From assembly GCA_964019335.1 (NCBI GenBank), contig OZ025732.1:186001-250000 (forward strand): 64,000 bases of DNA. The letters run 5' to 3'. This document shows, piece by piece, positions 44,462 to 54,190 of this stretch. The position numbers were made by a program, and so were the translations under genes. Numbering within the stretch: position 1 is the stretch's first letter; the number at the start of each line of letters is the position of its first letter. The notes beneath the pieces are model-generated. The model searched no databases. It saw only the letters and a program-made list of their open reading frames with translations, and was not told the DNA's origin. Source of the stretch: Diplonema japonicum. Its lineage: Eukaryota; Euglenozoa; Diplonemea; Diplonemida; Diplonemidae.

Positions 44462-44550
44462 TCGACTCTCTGTTTTCGTATGCAGTATTTATTCTTTTCC
44501 ACCCCTTTTTATCTATTTTTTTCGCCTATTCTGACCTAAAATCATTTCAG
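44462..44550 (+). repeat. PLE-A-type tail ending in ATTTCAG
   Basis: TCGACTCTCTGTTTTCGTAT, GCAGTATTTATTCTTTTCCA, CCCCTTTTTATC, CTATTCTGACCTAAAATC and ATTTCAG followed by GTACCACG. It lies about 90 bases after the stop of the membrane-protein gene. No exon is recognisable after it. Confidence 0.65.
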
Positions 44551-44713
44551 GTACCACGTTTTTTCGTCGCAGCTAACCAGCGTTATTCAAAGAAGAAAAA
44601 GAAAAAGGTTAGGTTTTAGTTTTTTTTTTTTTTTTTTTTTCTTGGGAAGAATTCAAAGAAGCCCTCTCCCTCTCACCTTCCTCTCCTTTTTTTTTTTTTT
44701 TTTTTTTTTTTTT

Positions 44714-44822
44714 GCTTGAACAAGAAAGACAATATAATTGATGAATTATTATTGCTAAGAAGAGCAGTGGTAGCATTGATGGGCTTATCCTTCTACAGCT
44801 TAACCCCCCGGCTGTGCACAAA
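44714..44822 (+). repeat. Dispersed tRNA-like repeat, copy 2
   Basis: CTTGAACAAGAAAGACAATA, TTATTGCTAAGAAGAGCAGT, GGTAGCATTGATGGGCTTAT, CCTTCTACAGCTTAACCCCC and CGGCTGTGCACAAAC. The AGAGCAGTGGTAGC segment resembles a tRNA A-box, and the GCTTAACCCCC segment (GGTTAACCCCC in the copy at 48,570) could be a weak B-box. It is possibly a SINE head; no cloverleaf can be drawn with confidence. Confidence 0.45.
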
Positions 44823-45045
44823 CAACAATCAACTGATTCTTTTTTATTATTACGTCGGACCCTGGTATTTTTTTTGAAAGGGTGGTCCTCAAGCGGGATG
44901 TTCCCTTAAACATCGCCTTTTATGTTGATTGCACACGGTTCTGAGACAAGGTGGGTCAAGTTTTTTTTTTCAACTTATACAGGGCGCCGCCAACACCGGC
45001 CTCCTTTAACTCATATATATATATATTTTTTTTTTTTTTTCTTGT

Positions 45046-45240
45046 TTTTAACAATATTATTGTCGAGACTAAAAAAAAACTAGTTGATGGCAGCGTAATG
45101 AGCTATTTTATTTAAAGAAAATGTCAAGGGTTGAGTTCGATCTAGGGAAGGCCAAGTGGACAGACGTCGAGACATCAAACACGGCCGCAACTGTGTGTTC
45201 TTCCCCTCGTGCGCACAAACAAAATGAAGCGCCAAACTAG
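45046..45240 (+). mobile_element. MITE-like element with AAACTAGTT ends, copy 2
   Basis: It matches 1,874-1,992 on both sides (ACAATATTATTGTCGAGACT; CTCGTGCGCACAAACAAAAT; GCGCCAAACTAGTTTTT) but carries about 90 extra bases in the middle (AAAGAAAATGTCAAGGGTTG to GCCGCAACTGTGTGTTCTTC). Either copy 1 is an internal-deletion derivative or copy 2 has an insert. Confidence 0.5.
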
Positions 45241-45989
45241 TTTTTTTTTTTTTTATTTGGAGATGAGAACAAGGGGGCGTCTCACAAAGGTTACCCGTGC
45301 GCGTTGTCTTTTTTTTTTTTTCTCAGAAAAATAAACTCCCTTGGATGAGGTAAATACCTTATTAACTCCTCCCCGGTTTTTAATTTAATGAAACCACCCC
45401 CCCCCCCCCTTCTTTTTTTTACCATTGTTTTCTTTTTTTTGCATTTGAGATTTTACTCTTTGTGCAAAGAACACAATTTTGTATCAATTTGAAGGGGAGG
45501 AAAAAAGAACCGAATTTCTATGCCCCCCCCCTCCCCCCACTGGGCTATGCTGACAAGAAACGGGGAAATGTTTCCAAGGAAACGTTTCCGTTTTCCGTTT
45601 TCCGTTTCCTTATTTCTATGCTCCCCCCCCCCCCCCCCCCCCGGCTATCTAACTTTCTGTTCTCACTGCTTGTTCTAGTTTAAAGCAGAAATCTGTTTCT
45701 TTTTTTATTTTATTTTATTTTTTTTTTACGGTTTTCTGTACTCCTTGTTTTTCGGGGGTAATTGAAACTTGAAACCTACTCCTTTCTTCTGCTTTGTTTC
45801 TTTTTTTTTTTTATATAAGTATTTTGTGTTTTAACGAAGCACTGCTCGAGTTCTGCTTACTTTTCTAGAGCAGAAAAAAAAAGAAAAAGAGCAGTGTGGC
45901 TAGCATGCAGTATTTATCCCAGCAGGATTCCTATCGTGTGCACAATACAAAAAAAAAGAAGAATGCTGTTACAGCATTTTTTTTTTCTT

Positions 45990-46032
<43 letters not shown>

Positions 46033-46101
46033 CGTACAACGGCATAATGAAAAACAAAAAAAAAAAAAAAAAAAAAGCAAGAAAAAAAAAAAAAAAAAAA
46101 G

Positions 46102-47118
46102 ATGGGGTGCGCAAAGTACATCACACGGCAAACGGTTTTGAAAGCCACCGTTCTCTCCCTGCTGTGGGGGGTCTGCGTCTACTTCGTTGTGAAGCTCAGC
46201 CACGAGTACCAAGAAACAGGGCAGAAGAACACCGTGTCTTTTAGTATTATAAGAGAAGACGCAATGCAACCACCCTACATGCTGACCGCCACAAGGGTCC
46301 CGAGAGACGTGTGTAGGTTCAAACTCAACAGGTGTGAATTCACAAAGGATTCCGGCAGCGTGAACTCTTCTGTGATAAATTGCAACGCTGCTGTATCCGA
46401 CAAAAAGTACACTATAGAAACGTCACTTCTGAACGCGACGAAGGCGAGGGAGCTGGGGGTGTTGTTTAAATCCCCTTTTGACGACCTGACCCTGTTGTAC
46501 GACCTGGTGTACGTTAAAAACGGTACCTTGGCGTCTCCCAAGGCATGTGGGTTGGTTGACCATACTAGCGTCGCTCGCGGTCGTGAGACGGAACTGGCAC
46601 AGTTCGCCGTTCCCATAGGTGATCAAAGTATAGTAACATCTATTGAGACCAACGACCCAGACCTGGACCTCAGGCGTATAGGTGTGCCTTCGTACATAGG
46701 GTACGGGCAGATGGCACACTTCACCTTCTCCCTCGAGCAGGAGGTACTTATAGGTGCCCCTGCTCAAAATACGACTAGGTTCGGTTTATCGCAGTTTCCG
46801 AAGTACTCCCAGCAAGATGCTCTCGAGCTTCGCATCAGCGCTGCGTCGTTTCTCGTCCGCCGTATCGTTCACAAGGAAGGCCAGTCGCTCATCGACCTCA
46901 TGGGAGGGATCTTCGGGTGGGTCGGGATCCTCACAGGTGCGTGTATCCATAGTTTATTCACCAATGTAGTCGATATTGCCGAGAAGGCCAAGAAGGAGAA
47001 AGAGAAACAAGCTCGCAAAGCAAAGAATAAAGAAGTCTTTGAAAACCTCGGGGAGGCGATGGTCCCCCTGAAGGAGGTTCCTTCTTCTCTCCCCTCAGTT
47101 GCCATTTACCACATATGA
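46102..47118 (+). CDS. Two-pass membrane glycoprotein, intronless paralogue
   Basis: The 338-residue protein starts MGCAKYITRQTVLKATVLSL right after a poly-A leader. TM1 is about ATVLSLLWGVCVYFVV. The ectodomain has Cys residues matched in the paralogue (VCRFKLNRCEF, VINCNAAV, KACGLVD) and N-glycosylation sites (NSSV, LLNATKAREL, KNGTL, NTTRF). TM2 lies in SLIDLMGGIFGWVGILTGAC. The C-terminal cytosolic tail is Lys-rich (EKAKKEKEKQARKAKNK). Two blocks (46,680-46,742 and 46,832-46,926) are almost identical in DNA to the paralogue while the rest has diverged, suggesting gene conversion. Family and function are unassigned. Confidence 0.82.
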   Translation: MGCAKYITRQTVLKATVLSLLWGVCVYFVVKLSHEYQETGQKNTVSFSIIREDAMQPPYMLTATRVPRDVCRFKLNRCEFTKDSGSVNSSVINCNAAVSDKKYTIETSLLNATKARELGVLFKSPFDDLTLLYDLVYVKNGTLASPKACGLVDHTSVARGRETELAQFAVPIGDQSIVTSIETNDPDLDLRRIGVPSYIGYGQMAHFTFSLEQEVLIGAPAQNTTRFGLSQFPKYSQQDALELRISAASFLVRRIVHKEGQSLIDLMGGIFGWVGILTGACIHSLFTNVVDIAEKAKKEKEKQARKAKNKEVFENLGEAMVPLKEVPSSLPSVAIYHI

Positions 47119-48780
47119 CCACTTTCCTTTTTTTTTTTTTTTTTCGAACTTTGTTGTCTCGAAGATCCTCCTGGTTACATTAGGGGACCAGCTATGGCTA
47201 CACTGCTGCCCCTTTTATTCTTTTTTTTTTTCTTTTTTTTTTCAGTTCGTGAAAATTTGGATGGGGTCGGGTGGGCGTTTTCAAAAGGTTTAAAAGAAAA
47301 AGAGAAAAGAAAAAAAAAAAGAAGACAGGAGTGACGGCTCGTGTTCTGGGCTACGAAACTTCTGCTCCCTCCCCCCCTTTTTTTTTGGAACAAGTAAACA
47401 ATCTTTTGAAAAAGAAATGTTACTTGCAAAAGAAGAAAAAAAAGGAAAATGAATAAAGAAAGAAGAAAAGAGTAAATCCGAGCTTGTCCGGTTTAGTCTC
47501 TACTTTAGGGGTGAAGACGGTTTGAACACTTAATCAATTAAACCTACCTTTTCTTTTTTTCCTTTCTCTTCTTTCCTTTTTTTAAGGACACGACGCGGAA
47601 CGCAGAAGCTACAGCTAGGCCCCTGTAATCAGGTATACGATGCTTGTGCAGGGCGCCCTGCCACATACTGCAGGCACCTTAAATAGTCTCTTTCTTTCTT
47701 TCTTTCCCCCCTTCTTCTAGGTGCCTGCGGCTCTCACGCGGAGTTTGCATGTAGCATCGACTTTTTTTTCTTTCTCTTATTTTCTTTCATGATAAAAATA
47801 AAAAAAAGAAAAAGAAAAATTGTAACAAGAAACCCTGTCGTTTACTGCCCTCCCCTTTTTTTTCGCTCATCCCCCCCCCCCCCCCCATTCTTTTCCTTTT
47901 TGCTGAATGAGACACAACTGGTTTGGTTTTACACCTTCTGTAAATAAAATAAAAATAAAAATAATGAAAAGAAAGAAAGAAAAGGATCTGCAATCCCGTC
48001 CTCCTATATTTTTTTTAGTCAGCCGTAAGACGAGTCCCAGGCACAAATTGAAAAAGAAAAGAAAAGAAAGTGTGAGGATACTGAGGCTCCGCAAAGCGAC
48101 TTTCTACGATAGAAATGCCCCAAATGCACGACTTTAATAGTTGTTTTTCTTTTTTGTTACTTTGACGTTAAAAAGATCGATTTTTTTTCTTCTTCCCCGG
48201 CCACCTATCTTGTTCCTATCTCCGGTCAAAGCGAGCTTCAAGAAGAGGCCCTGTTATACTTCATATTTTCTGTTCCTTCCTTTCCTCACGTTTTTTTTTT
48301 TTTTTTCTTTTTCATTCTTCTTAAAGCAGCCAAGCTGAGGCCGGCTGGACCACAAAGAGGAAAAAGGGAACAAGACAGGAACGGAGCTCTGGGAGATACT
48401 TTTCGCGTTGATAAAAGGACACCACTTCAACGCCCTTTCCCTGACCGACCCCAAAAGAGCAATTCAATTCGGCATTTTCGAAGAATTGAAGAACGCCCGC
48501 AAACCCGCATGGCGAGATGCCGAAAAAAGAGCAGCAGGCCCACAGGCAATGGACAATTTTTCTTTTTTTGCATGGACAAGAAATACAATATAAGAGTAGT
48601 GGTAGCATTGCTGGGCTTATCCTTCTACAGGTTAACCCCCCGGCTGTGTACACAACAAGCTATCGACTCTTTTTTGCATAGCCGTCGACAGGCACCCAAC
48701 CCACGGGCAAGCTGCAGTCTGACGAGACCGGAAAGGTACCTCTCTGAGGAAAAAAAGAAACACAGGAGATATTGAAAGAA
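47119..48780. other. Gene-free, homopolymer-rich stretch
   Basis: No credible gene is visible. Poly-T, poly-C and purine-rich tracts dominate, with short unique islands (for example 47,590-47,690 and 48,350-48,540). A tRNA-like repeat copy lies at 48,570-48,655. The short frame at about 48,408-48,593 (MIKGHHFNALSLTDPKRAIQ) has mixed composition but no recognisable domain. Confidence 0.5.
48570..48655 (+). repeat. Dispersed tRNA-like repeat, copy 3
   Basis: CATGGACAAGAAATACAATA, AGAGTAGTGGTAGCATTGCT, GGGCTTATCCTTCTACAGGT, TAACCCCCCGGCTGTGTACA is about 85 percent similar to 44,716-44,820 by eye. It precedes the next UBL-ankyrin pseudogene. Confidence 0.45.
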
Positions 48781-48800
48781 ACCAAGAAAAAGACAAAATC

Positions 48801-49868
48801 ATGAAACGAAGCGAAGGACCATCGGCAGACGCTGCAGGCGAGGCTCCCCACCTCTGAGACCATCAGCATTGAGGCAGTGGCTTCGGAGGAGATGAAGAAG
48901 GTGAAGGAGAGGATCGCATCGATGGGAGGGTTGGATGTGGACATCTTCACCCTTACCTTCGACGGTGTAGCGGTGGCGGCGGCGGCTGCTGACGACGGCG
49001 GTGGACAGCTTGTCGGAGGTCTTCCTTTTGAGGATGGAAGCATGCTTGAAGTGGTGGTGTGCAAGAGGCAGGCGGCTCTGTTGAAACTCTCTGGGGATCA
49101 AAGTGGGAAGGGACTTGTACGGAGTCTTACGTGACCTTGCAGATACGATTGACGAGGGACAAGATAATTGAAAGCTGTTCAGGTCTGGTCAGGGAGAACA
49201 AGATGTGCGAGGTTGTGAACCTTCTCCTGGATGCTAAAGTGAGCGGTGGGGAGGAAGAAGCCCTTCACATGGCGTAGGGAGCATTCTACGTTTTCTGTAC
49301 TTCTGAAGCACAACGCTGTGAATGCGAGAGACAGGGAAGGAAGGACGGCTCTTCATAACGCTCGCGCCTCTGCTGTACACCTGCTTCTTAAACACAAGGC
49401 GGACATCGAGGCAAAAGACAACAAGGGAAGAACACCCCTTTTCACTAATGGTTTAGAGGTGGTGGAAGCACTTCTTGAGCACAATGCTGATGTGAAGGCA
49501 AGGGACAATGAAGGGAACACGTGTCTGCACAACGCTGTTAGAAATGGTTGGTTGAGGTAGTTCCTGTTCTGCTGAGACACAATGCAGATGTGACGGCAAG
49601 GAACAATGAAGGGAAGACGGCTCTCGATCTTGTCCCCTCTGTTGATGATGATGATGATCGTGGTGGTGACGCGTGTAATGCGATGCGATACCTGTTGGAG
49701 ACTTCTTTGCTGGTTTAAAGGTAGCTGAAGCACTTTTTAAGCACAATGCTGATGTGAAGGCAAGGGACAATAGAGGGAACACGTGTCTGCACTACGCTGT
49801 TGAAAGAGGTTGGTTCGAAGTGTTGCCTGTTCTGCTGAGACACAATGCAGATGTGAAGGCAAGGAACG
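48801..49868 (+). pseudogene. UBL-ankyrin pseudogene with multiple lesions
   Basis: ATGAAACGAAGCGAAGGACC (48,801) opens the family start, but two bases are lost in GGCAGACGCTGCAG, breaking the frame at once. The UBL follows in another frame (MASEEMKKVKERIASMGGLD). Near 49,100 (CTCTGGGGATCAAAGTGGG) and 49,275 (ATGGCGTAGGGAG) there are further deletions and a stop. Ankyrin repeats (SVLLKHNAVNARDREGRTAL, HLLLKHKADIEAKDNKGRTP) occur with frameshifts near 49,550 and 49,720. At 49,869-49,880 the ankyrin code (RNDEGR) runs directly into LRR coding sequence. Confidence 0.78.
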
Positions 49869-50552
49869 ATGAAGGGAGACTGCATGAGTTCTCACGATTT
49901 GAGTCCTTTGCAGAATATTCAGTTCGTTGGGGACCGGTTTCTCTATTTTTGCGCTACTCTGAAGACTGTTGATCTGAGCCCCCTGCGCAATGTCACCACT
50001 GTCGGCTCCTCTTTTCTCGCCGGCCTCAGATTATTGACTTCTGTTGATCTGAGTCCTTTGCAGAATGTGACCAGGATGGACCACTGTAGTTTCATGTCTC
50101 ATTGTGCTTCTTTAAGATCTATCGATCTGGGCCCCCTGCACAACACCTTTACTTCTGCATCCCGGGTGGACCATTTTCTCAAGGAATGCAAAGCTCTAAC
50201 GACTGTGGATCTGGGTCTTTTGTGGAACGTTCAGTCAGTTGGCGATGGTTTTCTCCACAACTGCGAGTCTTTGAAAACAATTGATCTGAGCCCCCTTTGC
50301 AATGTCACCACCGTCGGCAGGTGTTTTCTTTCAGGGACCCCAGTGGAACACAGAGAGGATGTTGTGGAGTTCTCCAGACTACGGGCTTCAGTTGCGGCAA
50401 CCTGTAAACGTGAAGCTGCTCCTGTGAGGAAGGAACAAAAGAAAAGTAAAGAGTGTTGCATCGTTTTCCTGAGGACACTGACTGAACAAAACAAGTCATC
50501 CCGGGCTACTGTCACCCTCCAACATCCACACAGACAGTTGCTTCTTGGGTGA
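49869..50552 (+). CDS. LRR tail of the prenyl-type UBL-LRR family fused to an ankyrin remnant
   Basis: The frame reads HDLSPLQNIQFVGDRFLYFC, ATLKTVDLSPLRNVTTVGSS and further BspA-type LRRs, about six in all, closely related to 4,230-4,700. It ends KKSKECCIVFLRTLTEQNKS and runs to 50,552. In the sister gene the protein stops at KECCIVS; here one extra T (TGCATCGTTTTCCTGA) shifts the frame, so the CaaX box is lost and a longer tail results. There is no independent start other than an internal Met, so it is likely non-functional or a chimeric product. Confidence 0.6.
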   Translation: MKGDCMSSHDLSPLQNIQFVGDRFLYFCATLKTVDLSPLRNVTTVGSSFLAGLRLLTSVDLSPLQNVTRMDHCSFMSHCASLRSIDLGPLHNTFTSASRVDHFLKECKALTTVDLGLLWNVQSVGDGFLHNCESLKTIDLSPLCNVTTVGRCFLSGTPVEHREDVVEFSRLRASVAATCKREAAPVRKEQKKSKECCIVFLRTLTEQNKSSRATVTLQHPHRQLLLG

Positions 50553-50691
50553 CGATTACGATTTTCTTTTGTTCCTTTTATTCGAATGCAGTATGGCAGG
50601 ATGCTGGGTTTTATATCCTGAAAAAGAGCTACAAGCCACACGTCACAACAGAGAGAACGCTCGAACACGGCGAAGCACTTCGACACCCACC

Positions 50692-50754
50692 CATTCCTTT
50701 CCACCCCTTTTTATCTATTTTTTCGCTTCTCTATTCTGACTTAAAAACATTTCA
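50692..50754 (+). repeat. PLE-A-type tail, short
   Basis: CATTCCTTTCCACCCCTTTT, TATCTATTTTTTCGCTTCTC, TATTCTGACTTAAAAACATT, TCA followed by CCCACC. The terminal G is C here, so it would not work as an acceptor. Confidence 0.55.
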
Positions 50755-50774
50755 CCCACCCCTATCACTGAAGC

Positions 50775-51033
50775 ACACCTCATGAGCAGTGTGGAAAAGA
50801 AGCCCCCCCCCCCCCCCCCCACCCACCCAAACGAACGTTTCCCCACCCCAATAACGTGATCAAAAGAAGAAGAAAGAGTACTGAGGTCCGGCACCCGCAG
50901 GGTAGCCAAAGAAAACGAAAAAAAAGAAAAGAAAAAAGAAAAGTGCAAAGTGCCAAACAACCAGCAAAGCTTGTGGAATGAGAGTACCCGGGCAGCTAGT
51001 GGGTGCGGCCTTAGCAGGTCGAAAAAAAAAAGG
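50775..51033 (+). mobile_element. LINE-B 3' fragment
   Basis: CATGAGCAGTGTGGAAAAGA, a poly-C run, CCCACCCCAATAACGTGATC, GAGTACTGAGGTCCGGCACC, AACCAGCAAAGCTTGTGGAA and GCGGCCTTAGCAGGTCGAAA end in poly-A. It has internal deletions relative to 5,990-6,345. Confidence 0.6.
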
Positions 51034-51250
51034 TATATATACTAGTTCACTGTGCACCGAGTAGTTCCCCTTTGAGTTGTTCTTTTTGAGCTTTCTTTTG
51101 TTTTGCGAGAACGCTCATCGTGGACATCGGGAAGAAGAGCTGCACACACCCTTTCTTCAAGGTTCGAGAGAAGGATTTCCTTGCTTTTTCAGGATGCATG
51201 AAGCCCATCTATTTATTTTTATTTTTATTTTTCTTTCTTTCAGTGTTTAT

Positions 51251-51318
51251 GTGAGCCCCCTTTCGCAGTGTCGTCTCTTTTCTCTGTTGGTCCTTACAGG
51301 ATGTGGCCAGAATGGTTA
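51251..51318 (+). pseudogene. Scrap of an LRR gene
   Basis: GTGAGCCCCCTTTCGCAGTG, TCGTCTCTTTTCTCTG and TACAGGATGTGGCCAGAATG resemble 49,975-50,080 (GAGCCCCCTGCGCAATGTC, CTCTTTTCTCGCCGG, CAGAATGTGACCAGGATGG) with gaps. The match is short and the call tentative. Confidence 0.3.
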
Positions 51319-51343
51319 GGTTTTTCATTCTTTACTTTTTCTT

Positions 51344-51395
51344 GAAAAAACTAGTTTGGCGCTCCAGTTGTTTGTGCGCACGAGCGGCGTTGAAT
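51344..51395 (-). mobile_element. MITE-like element end, inverted copy
   Basis: AAAAAACTAGTTTGGCGCTC, CAGTTGTTTGTGCGCACGAG is the reverse complement of the right end of the elements at 1,874 and 45,046. Only one end is present. Confidence 0.5.
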
Positions 51396-51404
51396 CGACG
51401 AGCC

Positions 51405-51545
51405 CACCGACTAGCCGTATACCTAGCAAGCTATTCAAAAGGCAGCAGGTAGAAAACAAATCAAGTGTAAACAAATAGAAAGAAAAAAAAAAGAAAAAAA
51501 AAAGGAAAGAAAGAAAAAATAACATAAACCCCAACAACCCTCTTC
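51405..51545 (+). repeat. Dispersed non-coding repeat, copy 2
   Basis: CACCGACTAGCCGTATACCT, AGCAAGCTATTCAAAAGGCA, GTGTAAACAAATAGAAAG and CCCCAACAACCCTC match 39,310-39,446 in order. No coding potential. Confidence 0.5.
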
Positions 51546-51560
51546 CCCCATGTGCATCAA

Positions 51561-51591
<31 letters not shown>

Positions 51592-51670
51592 AAGAGAAAA
51601 AAAAAGAATCCCGAGGACTGGAGGAAAAAAAAAAGAAAAAAAAATTAAAAAAAAAAAAGAAAAGCCATTA

Positions 51671-51815
51671 GCCAACTGTGGAAAGAGAATACCCTGCTAG
51701 AACAATAACACAGGCCGACACGAAAGCACGAACGTCTCAACACACTTCCGTTGGCTCCACACAGCCCCTGGCTAGACCAAGAGGAGGTGGAATTTAAAAA
51801 AAGAAAAAAAAAAAA
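51671..51815 (+). mobile_element. Poly-A-tailed retroelement 3' end (LINE-B relative), copy 1
   Basis: AACTGTGGAAAGAGAATACC, CTGCTAGAACAATAACACAG, GCCGACACGAAAGCACGAAC, GTCTCAACACACTTCCG, GGCTAGACCAAGAGGAGGTG, GAATTT plus poly-A. It recurs at 56,658-56,800. The layout parallels the LINE-B end (GTCTCGAGACACTTCC, AGCAAGTCGAAAAGGAAGTG, GAATTT), so it is probably a diverged relative. From 51,816 to 52,349 I see no gene. Confidence 0.55.
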
Positions 51816-52349
51816 GGGAACGTTGGCAACGTGTTTCGGGTTGACAAACTTCTCCAGGTTTTACCCGGCACGTACAAACAAGACAGCCGTGCAGTTCCCT
51901 TTTTAGTTTGGTTCAAGACCAATGCGGTTTACGCGCTTTTACTTTAATTTTGCCCGGACCCTCTCTTCAAAAAAAAAAAAAAAAGAAAAGGAACAAAAGG
52001 AATGATTCACTTTACATTTAGAGGGGAGGGGGGAGGGCGTTTTTTATATGGACCGGCACGTACAAACAACGGCCAGTTCCTCTTTTGCAAGAACGAGTCT
52101 TTGACTTGTCTAAACAAAAAAAAAGAAAAAGAATACTGTAAATCTTTACACAGGAAGACGCCTTGCAGCAACGAATGTTTAAGACGCGCGGATGTTTCCC
52201 CTCCCCCTATTTTCCTTTTTTATTTTTTATTTCTTAGCACCATAATCTGAAACGAAGAAACAAACAACAGGAATAAAGGGGGGAGGGAGAGGGAAGAGGG
52301 GAGGGAAGGGAAAAAGAAAAAAGAAACACACACAAGCTCAAAGAAAGAA

Positions 52350-54095
52350 ATGGCATCGAGATCCCAATCAAACGGAAGACGATCGAGCTCGCAGCCCGGG
52401 TCGTTAAGGAGAGTAGCAGGAGGTTCACTATCGTCACCGTCACTCCACGCACGGGAGCCCAACGTCACAGCGCTGGATAAGGGAACCACAGGAACGAGCG
52501 GGAGCGCGGGCAGAGTAGTGCTGGCTTTCATGATAGGATGCTTCGGTACGTTCATGCTGACGAATCTGATGAAAGAGGACGAGATGCAACTAACGTTCAA
52601 ACGGATGAAGGACAGGAGCAGCACGGCATCGAACAGGCCAACCTCACAGCAGCCCGAGGTCATCGAGGTTCTAAACCTCCTAGTAGCACTTGACCTCGAG
52701 GAGTACTCACCACTCATTGTGAAGAACAAGCTCACTCTCCGCGAGCTTTCCGGAAAGGACCCTGGCAACCCCGAATCCATACCAGGGATGAAACCATTTC
52801 ACATGAGACGGCTGGTTACAGAATCCAAGAAGCGAGCCGGATCAACTCTGAACAACTCTCCGGGGGTCGAAGGCAGCGACGACAGGGAAATGGAAGATGT
52901 TCCGAACCCGCCGCTTACCAACGCTGCGGCAGCAACAACTGCAATAACACCGCAGCCGGCGGCTGCAACTGTTTCGACTGCGAAGCCGCGGATGCCAGGG
53001 GGAAGGGTACCGCCGTTGACCCGACCGACACTGGTGCCGATTCCAAAGCCGTCCCCTACACCGCCGCCTACATACGCACCGTCTGTAAAGGACACCAAGA
53101 TCTGCGAATCTCTGGAAAGGTCGAAGGCACTGAGAACACAGTGGAACAGAGTAACCCACCACAGCCCCGTCAAAGTAAACGGCACGCTGAACGAGATACC
53201 AGCGTGTGTTGACACCGTCGTGGCATCAGCCGCCAAGACATCACCATTACAGGACACCGATTGGACAACTGAGAAGCACCCCGTTCTGAAGCCAGCAGGG
53301 GAAGGTCGTTATGCAACACAACAACTCACACTGCTGAAGGTGAAAGAGCTTCGCAGAAAGGGTGTCGTGGAACAGATGTACATAGATCACGATTTGAAAT
53401 TCGTGTACTGTGTGATACCAAAGGCGGGCTGCACTACTTATAAAGCTTGGGTCCTCAACAACGCGGGTTTGTTCAAAGGCGGCAATGTCCACAACCGTGA
53501 GCTCTACAACAAGAAACGGATTCAAAACGGGCAGTACGTCACGGACGAAGAGATGCTGGAGATTTTGAACGGTGGGAAGTATTTTAAATTCTCCATCACC
53601 AGAAACCCTTATACCAGGGTGCTGGCTACGTATCTAGAGCGATACCATCAGTGTGAGAAGCAGGTCAGGCGTACCAAGAATGAATGTGACATGTGGAAGC
53701 GAGCCCTCATCAACAGGCAGACTGCCTCTAACCACAATTTACCTAGAGACAATAACACCTTCACAGAGTACCTTCAGATCATGAAGGACAACCCCACTCA
53801 GGAAGTTGATTTTCGCAACGCGCACTGGGTGTCTGGTGTACAGGTGTGTGGGCTGGACGAGTTGATATATGACTGGCTTGGGTATCTTGAGAATTCTAAT
53901 GACCAAGAGCTGCTTTATACCATTACTGGGAGGAAGGCCGTTCCCAAGGAGAAGCAAGGTGGTCTGAGGCACTCCGAAGGGACGGCAAAGAAACTTTCCC
54001 ACTACACGGAGCGGGCTAAGCAGCTTGTTGACGAGATTTACAGGAATACCGACATAAGCAGATTGGGATACTCCCCTGTCCCCGGGATGCCTTGA
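52350..54095 (+). CDS. Type II membrane carbohydrate sulfotransferase
   Basis: The 581-residue protein has a Ser/Arg-rich cytosolic N-terminus (about 1-50), a signal anchor VVLAFMIGCFGTFMLTNLM (about 56-74), a long Thr/Pro/Ala-rich stem (about 190-310) and a catalytic domain from about 320. The PAPS-binding motifs are clear: 5'-phosphosulfate loop VYCVIPKAGCTTYKAWVL (about 350-367) and 3'-phosphate motif FSITRNPYTRVLATYLERY (about 413-431). These fit the Sulfotransfer_2 family (HNK-1, chondroitin and dermatan sulfotransferases) acting in the Golgi lumen on glycans. The downstream GGLRHSEGTAKKLSHYTERA and VDEIYRNTDISRLGY resemble the family C-terminus. The start ATG is the first after an A-rich leader. 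Acceptor unknown. No intron is evident. Confidence 0.85.
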   Translation: MASRSQSNGRRSSSQPGSLRRVAGGSLSSPSLHAREPNVTALDKGTTGTSGSAGRVVLAFMIGCFGTFMLTNLMKEDEMQLTFKRMKDRSSTASNRPTSQQPEVIEVLNLLVALDLEEYSPLIVKNKLTLRELSGKDPGNPESIPGMKPFHMRRLVTESKKRAGSTLNNSPGVEGSDDREMEDVPNPPLTNAAAATTAITPQPAAATVSTAKPRMPGGRVPPLTRPTLVPIPKPSPTPPPTYAPSVKDTKICESLERSKALRTQWNRVTHHSPVKVNGTLNEIPACVDTVVASAAKTSPLQDTDWTTEKHPVLKPAGEGRYATQQLTLLKVKELRRKGVVEQMYIDHDLKFVYCVIPKAGCTTYKAWVLNNAGLFKGGNVHNRELYNKKRIQNGQYVTDEEMLEILNGGKYFKFSITRNPYTRVLATYLERYHQCEKQVRRTKNECDMWKRALINRQTASNHNLPRDNNTFTEYLQIMKDNPTQEVDFRNAHWVSGVQVCGLDELIYDWLGYLENSNDQELLYTITGRKAVPKEKQGGLRHSEGTAKKLSHYTERAKQLVDEIYRNTDISRLGYSPVPGMP

Positions 54096-54150
54096 AAAAA
54101 AAGAAGAAAAAAGAAAATTGGGGGTGTGGGAGGGCGGGGGGGGGAGGGGT

Positions 54151-54190
<40 letters not shown>

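Larger units (their letters stand above)
44371..46101. other. Gene-free, homopolymer-rich stretch
   Basis: No gene is visible between the two membrane-protein paralogues. The stretch holds an acceptor-type tail (44,462-44,550), a tRNA-like repeat (44,714-44,822), a LINE-A end-like scrap (about 45,265-45,290), a MITE-like element (45,046-45,240), a small GTTTCC cluster (45,565-45,612), poly-C runs and long poly-T and poly-A tracts (45,978-46,100). Frames that cross these tracts encode only Phe or Lys strings. Confidence 0.6.

Noticed and set aside
45894-46141. Frames made of poly-Phe and poly-Lys around the homopolymer tracts
   Set aside because: They only reflect poly-T and poly-A; similar frames at 54,118, 55,179 and 37,142 were dropped for the same reason.
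43035-47118. Assignment of the two-TM paralogues to ERGIC/Erv41-46 or ENaC-type channels
   Set aside because: The two-TM layout is compatible with both, but I cannot find diagnostic motifs of either family, so I leave them unassigned.
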